Origin: Erysipelotrichaceae bacterium
GTDB lineage: Bacteria > Bacillota_I > Bacilli_A > Erysipelotrichales > Erysipelotrichaceae
Reading direction: 5' to 3'
Assembly (NCBI GenBank): GCA_017405785.1
Contig: JAFQZR010000028.1
Coordinates: forward strand, 1 to 55,832
DNA: 55,832 nucleotides
The notes below the pieces were generated by a model, which was not told the origin of the DNA, ran no database searches, and saw only the letters and a list, made by a program, of their open reading frames with translations. This document shows positions 18,194 through 26,188 of this stretch, piece after piece. A program made the translations under genes and the position numbers. Position 1 is the stretch's first letter. Every line of letters begins with the position of its first letter.

Positions 18194-19357
18194 CATGTTT
18201 TCTTTAAGGAACCGCTCCAGTCTGGATATGGCGGTTTTTATTTCATCCAGCGAATAGGCATAGGATATTCTGACATATCCTTCCCCGGCATCACCGAAAG
18301 CATTGCCCGGTACCAAAGCCAGATTCTGCTGGTCAAGCAGCTGTTCACAGAACTTTTCACTGCTTAAACCCGTTACCTTGATGGATGGGAACACATAGAA
18401 CGCTCCGGCTGGCATGTGAGTCTTCAAACCGATACGGTTGAGCTCCTTGACAATGTAGTTTCTTCTCTGTCTGAAACTTTCAGCCATGACCGCTATGTCA
18501 TGATCACCGTTATTAATGGCTTCAATGGCCGCAAACTGTGAACTTGTAGTGGCACACATGATAGTGTACTGATGAATCTTCAACATCATCTCGATCAGAT
18601 CCTTATGAGCCAGAATATAACCGACACGGTAACCGGTCATGGAGTAGGCCTTGGAGAAACCGTTGATGACGATTGTCTGATCTTTGATTTCGGAGAACTC
18701 AGCAATGCTGCAGTGTTTTCCTTCATATGTCAGTTCAGCATATATTTCATCTGTTACCGCAAAGATGCCATGCTCCTTTAATATTGGAACGATCCGGGCA
18801 TAATCTTCCCTGCTCATCACTCCGCCGGTAGGGTTACCCGGGAAGTTTAGAATGACTGCTTTAGTCTTATTGGTAATAACTTTCTTTAAAGCTTCAGGTG
18901 TCAGTCTGAACTTTTCTTCTTCCTTCATTTCGACTTCCACGACCTTGCCTTCAGCCATTTCTATGATGGCCCGGTAAGCTACATAGGCCGGAGTGGGCAG
19001 AATTACCTCATCACCCGGTTTCAGAATGGTTCTCATGACAATGTCTATGGCCTCAGAACCGCCGACAGTCACGATGCAGTTTTCTTCAGGATCATACTGA
19101 ACATTGAAACGGCGTTTATAGTAAGCACAGATACCCTGTCTTAAGGCCGATAAGCCTTTATTGCCGGTATAGAAAGTTCTGCCCTTTTCAATGGCGTATA
19201 TCGCTGCTTCTCTGATGTGCCAAGGGGTGATGAAATCAGGTTCGCCCACGCCTAAAGACACAACATTCTTACGTGTTGCGGCAATGTCAAAAAACTTCCT
19301 GATGCCGCTTGGTTTTAAACCGCGGATAATCTGATTGATCTCCTCGTCAAAGATCAT
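18188..19357 (-). CDS. Class I/II PLP aminotransferase (PatA/AspC-like)
   Basis: This 389-residue fold-type I aminotransferase keeps all main PLP motifs: GVGEPDF (38-42), Tyr of TPAYVAY, NFPGNPTGG (172-179), TDEIYAEL, and the Schiff-base lysine K236 in NGFSKAYSMTGYRVGY. It transfers an amino group between an amino acid and 2-oxoglutarate; aspartate, aromatic or branched substrates are possible. Its ATG overlaps the stop of the Lrp-type regulator gene (ATGA). The pairing of a regulator of the amino-acid-responsive type with an aminotransferase suggests a local amino acid control loop. Confidence 0.93.
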   Translation of the reverse strand: MIFDEEINQIIRGLKPSGIRKFFDIAATRKNVVSLGVGEPDFITPWHIREAAIYAIEKGRTFYTGNKGLSALRQGICAYYKRRFNVQYDPEENCIVTVGGSEAIDIVMRTILKPGDEVILPTPAYVAYRAIIEMAEGKVVEVEMKEEEKFRLTPEALKKVITNKTKAVILNFPGNPTGGVMSREDYARIVPILKEHGIFAVTDEIYAELTYEGKHCSIAEFSEIKDQTIVINGFSKAYSMTGYRVGYILAHKDLIEMMLKIHQYTIMCATTSSQFAAIEAINNGDHDIAVMAESFRQRRNYIVKELNRIGLKTHMPAGAFYVFPSIKVTGLSSEKFCEQLLDQQNLALVPGNAFGDAGEGYVRISYAYSLDEIKTAISRLERFLKENMK

Positions 19358-19839
19358 GGAGTTACCAGAAGCCTTTCGCCGTCTTCCTTATCATTCAGCA
19401 GTTCTCTGCCGTTGATCTTATATTCTTTCAGAATGAACATTGTTTCTGTACCGTTAACGCCTTCAGTAGGTGCCAGTTTATGAGCAACGAAGTTACTGAC
19501 TTCTCTCATGTTGCTACCGTTGACCTGCAGCATGAACTCAGCCTTGCCACTGATCAGATACAGGGAATCTACTTCCGGATATCTGGCGATCTTGGCGGCT
19601 ATCTTATCATAGCCTGCTTCTCTTTCCGGTACGCAGTTAACGAAGATGATTGCCTTGGTTATTTCCGTATCAGCCTTATCCCAGTTAATGATGGTATGAT
19701 AACCGGCAATTACACTGTTTCTTTCGTATTCCCGGATAGTATCCTTAATCAATTCTTCATCTTCATTCAACAAAGCCGCCAGGTCCTTAACCTCATAGCG
19801 GGCATTGTTTTCTAGTAATGTCAGCAGTTCTTTCATCAT
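19354..19839 (-). CDS. Lrp/AsnC family transcriptional regulator
   Basis: This 161-residue protein has an N-terminal helix-turn-helix domain (about 1-55, MMKELLTLLENNARY... with LAALLNEDEELIKDTIREYERNSVIAGYHTII) and a C-terminal RAM/AsnC ligand domain (about 65-145). The reading frame extends upstream, but ATG 19839 is preferred because AAAAGGGTGA stands before it and the family starts there. The last codons overlap the aminotransferase start as ATGA. Lrp-type proteins bind amino acids and regulate nearby genes, often their own operon. No operator sequence could be assigned. Confidence 0.9.
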   Translation of the reverse strand: MMKELLTLLENNARYEVKDLAALLNEDEELIKDTIREYERNSVIAGYHTIINWDKADTEITKAIIFVNCVPEREAGYDKIAAKIARYPEVDSLYLISGKAEFMLQVNGSNMREVSNFVAHKLAPTEGVNGTETMFILKEYKINGRELLNDKEDGERLLVTP

Positions 19840-19864
19840 ATTTATCACCCTTTTGTTTTCTATT

Positions 19865-20965
19865 CTAATCTTTAGGATGTTGCCGTGCAACTTCTTTGGA
19901 ATACTGTTTAACTGTTTCCTCACCTCTGAGAACTTTCAGGGCACCCAGAGCCATGGATACATGTTCAATTTCACCCGGATAAACCGCAATCGGAGCGATC
20001 CATCCGCATTTTTCCTTAATGCCGTCGATTATGTCATCAAAGCGGCATAATCCCCCTGTCAGCACTATCGCATCTACCTTGCCTTCAAGTACCACTGCCA
20101 TGGCACCGATGTACTTGCACACCTGATAGATCATGGCCTGCCAAACCATTTCGCCTTCCTTATCGCCGTTTTCGATTCTCTTATGTATCTCATCAGAGTT
20201 TGAGGTACCGAAATGTGATGACAGTCCACCTGTCTGTGAACACAGTGATCTGACTTCTTCATAACTGAGGTCTCTCATCTTATTGTTGAAGTCGGTAACA
20301 GCCATTGTACCCATTCTGGTAGGAGTGAACGGTCCCTCACCGCCTCCGGCATCGTTACCGTCAATCATGCGTCCGTTCTTATGTGCCGTGATCGATATGC
20401 CTCCGTCGATATGGCAGACAATGAAACGGCAGTCCTCATACTTTTTTCCTATTACTTCAGCATGTTTCTTCGCTGTAGCCTTCAGATTCAGAGCATGGCA
20501 GATGGCCTTACGGTATATGCCTTTTACACCGGTTATTCTGGCAACATCGTCCAGTTCATCAACGACCGGCGGATCTATCATCAGGCATAGCCCACCGTAT
20601 TTCTTGTGCAGACGCTGAGCCATCTGTACACCCAGCATGGAGGAATGATATAAGCCGCCTCTGGCTTCTCTGGTATCTTTTACAAGCTCTTCATCCACTT
20701 CATAGATACCGGAAGGAACCGGATAACAGCCTCCGCCTCTGCCAACTATGGCATCAATGCCGGTAAGATCAATATTGTTTTCAGCCAGAAACTGTTCAAC
20801 CACTTCCATGCGGTAATCCAACTGATCATTGATAGTTTCAAAGGTCTTCAGGAAAGAAGAATCATGGAAAACATCCGTGGAAAAGACCATCCTGTCATTT
20901 TCATGCATGGACAGCTTGGTGGAAGTTGATCCGGGATTGATAACGAATATGCGGTATTTCCTCAT
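19865..20965 (-). CDS. buk: Butyrate kinase family acyl kinase
   Basis: This 366-residue protein of the acetokinase/butyrate kinase family makes ATP from an acyl phosphate, or the reverse. Seen motifs are INPGSTSTKLSM at the N-terminus (phosphate loop 1), VGRGGGCYPVPSG, CHALN, the HIDGGISITAH loop, and GGGEGPFTPTRMG. The start ATG 20965 overlaps the methyltransferase stop (ATGA) and follows GGGAGGAAGC; a longer frame lacks support. No phosphotransbutyrylase gene is in the window. With an aminotransferase and Lrp regulator downstream, a branched-chain acyl phosphate such as isobutyryl phosphate is a possible substrate, but this is inference. Confidence 0.92.
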   Translation of the reverse strand: MRKYRIFVINPGSTSTKLSMHENDRMVFSTDVFHDSSFLKTFETINDQLDYRMEVVEQFLAENNIDLTGIDAIVGRGGGCYPVPSGIYEVDEELVKDTREARGGLYHSSMLGVQMAQRLHKKYGGLCLMIDPPVVDELDDVARITGVKGIYRKAICHALNLKATAKKHAEVIGKKYEDCRFIVCHIDGGISITAHKNGRMIDGNDAGGGEGPFTPTRMGTMAVTDFNNKMRDLSYEEVRSLCSQTGGLSSHFGTSNSDEIHKRIENGDKEGEMVWQAMIYQVCKYIGAMAVVLEGKVDAIVLTGGLCRFDDIIDGIKEKCGWIAPIAVYPGEIEHVSMALGALKVLRGEETVKQYSKEVARQHPKD

Positions 20966-21999
20966 TTCAGCTTCCTCCCGCATTCCGGACAGAAATGTGC
21001 GTCTTCACTGACAGAAGCACCGCATTCCGAGCATGTTTTCCCTTTACCGGTAACTTTTTCCCAGAGATTACTTATCGGTTTTCTGTCCGCAATCATGTCA
21101 TTCTTCATTGAAATGCTGACACTAACATCAACAGGAGGCATTATGAAACCGTATCTGATCATGCCCATGTTTCCGTATTCTTCCATTTCAACATTAACCT
21201 GCCGAGAGGTAACCTTAGTGGAAACATCGGTCACAGCCGGTACTTCGAAAATGACCTTCTCACCGGTTGAGAACATGTTTTTCTTCAGACCATAAAGATC
21301 ATTATTGTTATTGATCAGGACTTCATGCAGCTGAGGATACTTGACTACCATAATGACATGTGTTGCTTCCCAGTTCTTTATATCATTAACTGTTTCAAAT
21401 CCTGCCTGCTTAAGAACACTTATTTCGTTTTCCACAGTCAGAGGTGTGTCATAGTGATAGAATTCATCATCTTCTATTCCGTTTTCCTTTTTCAGAGTTT
21501 CCAGTTTACTGAAGAATTGATCCTGCTGATCCTGATCTTCCGCAAAGTAATCAGTTATAACGAAATATCCGTCACTCTTAAGTGAGTCAAATACTTTTTT
21601 GTATAAACCGAGCTTTCTTTCCTCAGTGAAATGGTGAAGTGATTCAACCGATACCGCACAGTCATATTCATTCTCCGGGAATTCCACATCAAAATAGGAA
21701 CTCTGGATCAGTTCTATCTGATCCTTTGGCAGTCTTTCCCCGGCCTTTTCCAGCATTTCAGGTGAAAGATCAATACCGCAGACAAAAGCCTGCGGGTTTT
21801 CCCTCAGATACATATGCAGTTCAAGACCTGTCCCTATTCCCAGATCAAGTATTCTGGCTTCTCTTCCCTTTGGCAGAAGTGAAGATGTATACGAATAAAA
21901 CTGCCAGGCACCCCGGATGTCTTTCATCATGTGCCGGTCATATCCTTCCACTCTTCTGGCAAAGAAATCGCCCATTTTTTCCAGTTTCTCTTTTTCCAT
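20962..21999 (-). CDS. SAM methyltransferase with beta-domain and zinc ribbon
   Basis: Three parts are visible in this 345-residue protein. Residues 1-220 are a class I SAM-dependent methyltransferase: motif I ILDLGIGTGLEL (50-61), acidic CGIDLSP (74-80) and ITDYF. Residues 225-300 form a beta-rich unit ending RYGFIMPPVDVSVSI, a pattern seen in small Bacillota beta-sandwich domains. Residues 323-340 are a zinc ribbon with CSEC and CPEC pairs. The start ATG 21999 lacks a clear ribosome site; ATG 21975 behind CTGGAAAA is an alternative. It is first in the butyrate kinase operon. The substrate is unknown. Confidence 0.82.
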   Translation of the reverse strand: MEKEKLEKMGDFFARRVEGYDRHMMKDIRGAWQFYSYTSSLLPKGREARILDLGIGTGLELHMYLRENPQAFVCGIDLSPEMLEKAGERLPKDQIELIQSSYFDVEFPENEYDCAVSVESLHHFTEERKLGLYKKVFDSLKSDGYFVITDYFAEDQDQQDQFFSKLETLKKENGIEDDEFYHYDTPLTVENEISVLKQAGFETVNDIKNWEATHVIMVVKYPQLHEVLINNNNDLYGLKKNMFSTGEKVIFEVPAVTDVSTKVTSRQVNVEMEEYGNMGMIRYGFIMPPVDVSVSISMKNDMIADRKPISNLWEKVTGKGKTCSECGASVSEDAHFCPECGRKLK

Positions 22000-22005
22000 A
22001 CATCC

Positions 22006-22011
22006 ATTATA
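22006..22011 (-). promoter_or_regulatory. -10 box close to the methyltransferase start
   Basis: TATAAT on the minus strand ends seven bases before the ATG at 21999. If used, the transcript would begin at or very near the start codon. The -35 region is poor, so the assignment is uncertain. Confidence 0.35.
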
Positions 22012-22080
22012 TAACAAAAAGAAGATTTCTCTTCTCTGTTTATGCCGTGTTAGAATTAATATGAAAAAAGGAAAATGACC

Positions 22081-22482
22081 ATGAAACATCACGTATTAAG
22101 ACTTACCAGAGGCACTGACTTACGCAAGGGAATTGAAGACTACTACAGTAACAATAACATCAAGGCAGGAGGCATTGTTACATGTGTGGGAAGCCTTTAT
22201 CACGCTTCCATCAGACTGGCTGACGGGGAAACCGTAAACCAGTATGATGCCAGATATGAAATAGTATCACTGACGGGTACACTGTCATCTAACGGATCCC
22301 ATTTTCATATTTCCATAGCTTCTGAAGACGGCAGTGTCATTGGCGGACATGTATCCTATGGCTGTTTGGTCAATACTACGGCAGAGATCATACTGGTATC
22401 TCTTGATGATGAATATGAACTCACCAGAGAGTTTGATGAAACTACCGGATATAACGAACTGGTAATACGTCAGAAAGTATGA
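22081..22482 (+). CDS. PPC/DUF296 domain protein
   Basis: This 133-residue single-domain protein is of the PPC (plant and prokaryote conserved, DUF296) family. The family metal-type motif is seen as SHFHISIA followed by GGHV, giving the H-x-H ... H set near residues 79, 81 and 94. Two ATGs are possible. I chose 22081 because AAAGGA lies about nine bases upstream, whereas it is only three bases from 22075. PPC proteins are trimeric; some bind DNA, but the role in bacteria is not settled. It leads a three-gene plus-strand unit and is divergent from the methyltransferase gene. Confidence 0.88.
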   Translation: MKHHVLRLTRGTDLRKGIEDYYSNNNIKAGGIVTCVGSLYHASIRLADGETVNQYDARYEIVSLTGTLSSNGSHFHISIASEDGSVIGGHVSYGCLVNTTAEIILVSLDDEYELTREFDETTGYNELVIRQKV

Positions 22483-22486
22483 GGTT

Positions 22487-23302
22487 ATGATTAAGATTAT
22501 ACACAATTTAGACAGATATTATTCCTTCATTGACGGCTTTTACGAAGATGTCTCTTTTTCTGATCCTCATTTAAATGACATGAAAGAAAAGAATGAAGAT
22601 ATTTCTGAGTGGATTGTCAGACCGGATCACTATTGTTTCGTGGTTGAATCCAACGGTAAAACCGTCGGCTTATTTGTTTTTATAATCTATGAAGACGAAA
22701 AGTATATGGAAATGCTTGCGGGATTGTCTAAAGATGAAGGCGCTGTTGAAGAAATGCTTAGGTATATAGATGAAAACTATAGAGGTTATCATGCTGATTT
22801 TGTGTTTAACCCTGAATGGCTGATATTAAAAAAGGGGTTAGAGAAGCGCGGTACTCACTTTGATACTGAACAGCAGAGAATGGTTTATACACATAAACAG
22901 TTAAATATAGATACCGACGGAATAGTTCCTTATTCAGAAAAATATAAGAACCAATATATTGAAATTCATGAAAAGGATCTGTATTGGGTAGCTGAAAAAA
23001 CCATTGAAGCAAAAAACAGATTTAACATTTTTCTCGCTGTTGAAAACGACAATGTCATTGGATATACAGATGTCACTAACTGCTTCCGGGAAAATGAGCC
23101 ATACAGTTTATATGTGAAGCCCGAATATCGTAGAAAAGGAACAGGAACTAAACTGCTTTACAAAGCTCTTGAAACCAATGAACCAAAAGAAATGATGCTG
23201 TTTGTTGATATTGATAATATACCGGCGATAAAACTATACGAGTCATTAGGATTTATTAAAAAAGAAAATGCCAACACACAGACAGCTAATCTGGAGATTT
23301 AA
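22487..23302 (+). CDS. GNAT family N-acetyltransferase
   Basis: This 271-residue protein ends in a GNAT domain: YSLYVKPEYRRKGTGTKLLYKAL is the acetyl-CoA loop (about 202-224), followed by DIDNIPAIKLYESLGFIKK. Residues 1-130 resemble a second, degenerate acyltransferase half that lacks the R/Q-x-x-G-x-G/A loop. The gene starts four bases after the PPC gene and is more AT-rich than the surrounding minus-strand genes. The acyl acceptor is unknown; the family includes antibiotic, peptide and polyamine acetylases. Confidence 0.87.
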   Translation: MIKIIHNLDRYYSFIDGFYEDVSFSDPHLNDMKEKNEDISEWIVRPDHYCFVVESNGKTVGLFVFIIYEDEKYMEMLAGLSKDEGAVEEMLRYIDENYRGYHADFVFNPEWLILKKGLEKRGTHFDTEQQRMVYTHKQLNIDTDGIVPYSEKYKNQYIEIHEKDLYWVAEKTIEAKNRFNIFLAVENDNVIGYTDVTNCFRENEPYSLYVKPEYRRKGTGTKLLYKALETNEPKEMMLFVDIDNIPAIKLYESLGFIKKENANTQTANLEI

Positions 23303-23304
23303 TT

Positions 23305-24324
23305 ATGATTTATAAAATTGATGACTACAGCAAGGTTGAAAAGCTGTTCAATAACTGGCCTTATCCCGACTGGTATACGGTAATGAATCTGAAAGTGGAA
23401 ATATACGCTGATGATCCTGAATCTCCAAAATCAGCCATAGGATTTCTGGGAACGTGGTGCTATTGCGTTGGAGAACCAAACAAGGCACTGATCACTAGAA
23501 AGCGCAAAGACTGGTTTGGCTTATTCCCACAGAACAGAAAATGGGAAAAGCTGATCAAGGAATGTTACCCCGAGGCAAGTATGTTCACCCGTTACGCCAT
23601 TAAGCATGACGCTGTTTTTGATAAGGAAAAACTTCAGGCGATGATTGAAGCTCTCCCTGAACAATATGAACTCAAAAAGATCGACTCAAAAGTATATGAC
23701 TTATGTAAAAAAGTGACAGACGATGATCTTGAGGAGCTGACTGACTGGTTCAGAAGCAAGAGACAGTTTATGGAGATGGGCCTTGGCTACGCCGTTATCA
23801 AAGACGGCAAAGTAGTAGGCGGTGCCTCAACTGCCTTCCGTTTCCCAAAAGGAATTGACATTGAAATCGATGTTGATAAGAAACACAGACGTAAAGGTTT
23901 AGCCAGTGCGGCAGCAGCCAGACTGATTCTAGACTGTCTGGAAAGAGGCTGGAAACCAACATGGGATGCCGCAAACATGAAATCCGTCCATCTGGCAGAA
24001 AAACTCGGATATACATTTGACTATAAATATCATTGTTACTCAATCAGCCCGATCTTCTTCAAAACAATAAAGAATCCTGATAAAAGTAAGTGGGAATCCT
24101 ACTGCGGTAAATATGAAACCAATTGTAAGGACTTCAAACTGAAGGAAGTCTGGATGAAAGACGGAGATCTGTATGGATTGGCTTCCAATGAAGTCAGAAG
24201 AAATTTCAAATTCAAATTCTACCCAATTAGTGAAAATACTTTTGGCAGGAGAGACGGATCTGCCATAGTTACATTTGGGGATGGTTTCTGCGCCATTGAT
24301 AACAATACCTGTAAAAAGCTATAG
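23305..24324 (+). CDS. GNAT acetyltransferase with extra C-terminal beta-domain
   Basis: This 339-residue protein has a GNAT domain of the PF12746 type in residues 100-250. The cofactor loop is DIEIDVDKKHRRKGLASAAAARLI and the domain ends WDAANMKSVHLAEKLGYTF. Residues about 265-339 add a separate beta-rich unit (YCGKYE ... LKEVWMKDGDLYGL ... ITFGDG-like end), which resembles the DUF3471-like tails of some beta-lactamase-fold hydrolases. The gene starts two bases after the preceding GNAT gene and ends before a bidirectional terminator. The target is unknown. Confidence 0.87.
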   Translation: MIYKIDDYSKVEKLFNNWPYPDWYTVMNLKVEIYADDPESPKSAIGFLGTWCYCVGEPNKALITRKRKDWFGLFPQNRKWEKLIKECYPEASMFTRYAIKHDAVFDKEKLQAMIEALPEQYELKKIDSKVYDLCKKVTDDDLEELTDWFRSKRQFMEMGLGYAVIKDGKVVGGASTAFRFPKGIDIEIDVDKKHRRKGLASAAAARLILDCLERGWKPTWDAANMKSVHLAEKLGYTFDYKYHCYSISPIFFKTIKNPDKSKWESYCGKYETNCKDFKLKEVWMKDGDLYGLASNEVRRNFKFKFYPISENTFGRRDGSAIVTFGDGFCAIDNNTCKKL

Positions 24325-24340
24325 TAAACACAATTACTAA

Positions 24341-24374
24341 AAAAGACCTCTGTTCAAACAAACAGAGGTCTTTT
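24341..24374. terminator. Bidirectional terminator between convergent genes
   Basis: A 14-bp perfect stem, AAAAGACCTCTGTT (24341-24354) with AACAGAGGTCTTTT (24361-24374), has a six-base loop. T-runs follow on both strands, so it serves both the plus-strand GNAT unit and the minus-strand SHOCT genes. Confidence 0.9.
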
Positions 24375-24379
24375 GGTTG

Positions 24380-25093
24380 TTACAGCCCTAGAATCTGCTT
24401 TTTCTTCTGTTCAAATTCTTCCTGTGTAATTATACCGGAATCGAGCAGTTCCTTGTACATTCTGATCCTGTCAGCACCTCCGATCAGTTCAGAGTCATCC
24501 GCCGGCATAGCTGAATCCACATTCGTATTAAAAGGAGAATATCCGTTCAGTGAGTTTGTTGCAGGAGCCATAGTTTCACTTAACCACATGCCGGTAAAAA
24601 ACAGCCCCGCTATTTCTGCAAGTGTTAGTACCATCGAGGCCCAAACACCTTCCAAATTGGAAAAATACCCATACCTAATCCATTCAATGCAAGTTCCAAC
24701 TATATACAAAACACTTGGAATAAACCAGATTTTAGTAACAATTTCATTTTTCTTGATTGATAAGATAACAAGTATTACCAGAACTAGATATCCCAGAATA
24801 TCACAAAAATAATAAAACGCGAAATAATCTATCAGCCAATACACTCCATATGCTACCATTGCGCCTGCACCTATCAGGAGAACTGTCTTATTCCTGAGAA
24901 ACAGAGCTACTGACAATACCAACAGTATTCCGAAATAAAATACGTTACCCGGGTAATCAAGCAGTGTGACAGCAAAATGACCATAAATCTGATAGCAGAT
25001 AATGATATCTTCTAACAAGTAAAACAAAACGATTGATAAAAAACTAATCGCGGCAATTAATGCCCACTTTCTTTCAATTTCATTTCTTTCCAA
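24380..25093 (-). CDS. Membrane protein with C-terminal SHOCT domain
   Basis: This 237-residue protein has about six hydrophobic segments in residues 10-175. A polar linker follows, and a C-terminal SHOCT module: YKELLDSGIITQEEFEQKKKQILGL. SHOCT is a short helical module often found at the end of membrane or secreted proteins and thought to mediate oligomerisation. The start codon is TTG at 25093, set by AAGGAG eight bases upstream. The next gene upstream carries the same module, and the pair is probably cotranscribed. No function is known. Confidence 0.83.
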   Translation of the reverse strand: MERNEIERKWALIAAISFLSIVLFYLLEDIIICYQIYGHFAVTLLDYPGNVFYFGILLVLSVALFLRNKTVLLIGAGAMVAYGVYWLIDYFAFYYFCDILGYLVLVILVILSIKKNEIVTKIWFIPSVLYIVGTCIEWIRYGYFSNLEGVWASMVLTLAEIAGLFFTGMWLSETMAPATNSLNGYSPFNTNVDSAMPADDSELIGGADRIRMYKELLDSGIITQEEFEQKKKQILGL

Positions 25094-25104
25094 GTTGCTG
25101 CTCC

Positions 25105-25431
25105 TTACATAAGCTTCATAAGCTGTTCTTTTTTCGCCCGGAATTCTTCTTCAGTAATGATTCCTTCATCAAGCAGTTCCTTGTATTTTTTCAGCTCATC
25201 TATTGCATTCTGACCGAGATCTGAAGGTGTCGCATATCGATTTACAGTTGCCTGCTGCGCATTTTTGTCAGGAATCAGTGAAACATGAATTATGGCTGCA
25301 ATGAAGATCATCCATCCATATAACCACCATAAACCAAAACTGTAACCCTTCTTCTTAGCAATACTGGCAGGAATCAGACCAAGGCCGGCTGCTATTATGA
25401 GAATAAAAACATAATATTCTGTACTGTACAT
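25105..25431 (-). CDS. Small membrane protein with SHOCT domain
   Basis: This 108-residue protein has two N-terminal membrane helices (residues 5-22 and 35-52) and a C-terminal SHOCT module, YKELLDEGIITEEEFRAKKEQLMKL. That module is nearly the same as the one in the adjacent 237-residue protein. RBS GGAGAAAGAGAA. The two genes are separated by eleven bases. A partnership through the SHOCT helices is plausible but inferred. Confidence 0.83.
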   Translation of the reverse strand: MYSTEYYVFILIIAAGLGLIPASIAKKKGYSFGLWWLYGWMIFIAAIIHVSLIPDKNAQQATVNRYATPSDLGQNAIDELKKYKELLDEGIITEEEFRAKKEQLMKLM

Positions 25432-25565
25432 TTCTCTTTCTCCTTATGTTTCTATTATATATTCATGCAATTCGTTTTATGTTAACTCATTGCTTTACCA
25501 TACACAAAGATTATAACAGATAAGTTTGCTGAAATGATATCTCAGTTTTTCTATGTATTTTGTTT

Positions 25566-25603
25566 CATTAACAAAAAAGACCTCTGCTCAACTGAACAGA
25601 GGT
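25566..25603 (-). terminator. Terminator of the Hsp20 gene
   Basis: ACCTCTG (25580-25586) pairs with CAGAGGT (25597-25603), and the minus strand continues CTTTTTTGTTAATG. The sequence is a near-duplicate of the terminator at 24341-24374. Confidence 0.85.
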
Positions 25604-25614
25604 GATTTTTTAGT

Positions 25615-26064
25615 TTAGCCTTCAATCATTACTGTATGCTTTTCAGGCAGCTTCTTTTCTTCCTTCTTAGGAATGATCAGGTTCAATACACCGTCTTCGT
25701 ATTTTGCCTTGATCTCTTCATTAGTCAGCTGCTTACCGACATAGAAGCTTCTCTGCATTACTCCTGAGTATCTTTCCTGACGGACGATCTTGCCCTTACT
25801 GTTCTTCTCTTCCTCATTCAAGCCCTTTGAAGCGGTGATTGTCAGATACCCGTCATTGAGTTCGATATTAAGATCTTCCTTCTTGAAGCCCGGCAGATCG
25901 ATCAGTACTTCAAAGTGATCATCATGTTCCTTGACATCTGTCAGCATTTCTCTGCCTGCATGCTTGCCATACAGCTTACGGTCAACGTTTTCCAGTCCTC
26001 TGAACGGGAAATCATCAAACCAGTCATCAAATAAGTTTTCAGTATAAATTCTAGGTGTTAACAT
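25615..26064 (-). CDS. Small heat shock protein, Hsp20/alpha-crystallin family
   Basis: This 149-residue ATP-independent chaperone has an alpha-crystallin domain from about residue 38 to 140. VLIDLPGFKKEDLNIELNDGYLTI is the typical central part, and YEDGVLNLIIPKKEE carries the A-x-x-x-n-G-v-L motif near the end. The longer frame from 26100 is rejected, because AAAGGAGG stands nine bases before ATG 26064 and MLTPRIYTENLFDDW is a normal family start. Transcription is controlled from a CIRCE-overlapped promoter and the transcript has a leader of about 118 bases. No other heat shock gene is nearby. Confidence 0.95.
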   Translation of the reverse strand: MLTPRIYTENLFDDWFDDFPFRGLENVDRKLYGKHAGREMLTDVKEHDDHFEVLIDLPGFKKEDLNIELNDGYLTITASKGLNEEEKNSKGKIVRQERYSGVMQRSFYVGKQLTNEEIKAKYEDGVLNLIIPKKEEKKLPEKHTVMIEG

Positions 26065-26182
26065 AGTACATTTACCTCCTTTACCATAATCATTGTTCAT
26101 TGAATGAACTATGTTTACGTAAGGGGAATGGAGGGTTTCATATCTATATCATTACCCTGTGGAATCCTCTAATTCCTTTTAC
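26065..26182 (-). promoter_or_regulatory. Long 5' leader of hsp20 with possible anti-SD
   Basis: The leader contains the inverted repeat GTTCATT (26095-26101) / AATGAAC (26103-26109). It also has CCCTCC on the minus strand (26130-26135), whose CCTCC can pair with GGAGG of the ribosome site at 26075-26080. This may fold as a temperature-sensitive leader. The pairing is seen; function is a guess. Confidence 0.35.
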
Positions 26183-26188
26183 ACCTAT

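Noticed and set aside
22487-24324. Tandem GNAT genes as a recent duplication
   Set aside because: Apart from the acetyl-CoA loop the two proteins show little similarity and belong to different GNAT subgroups.
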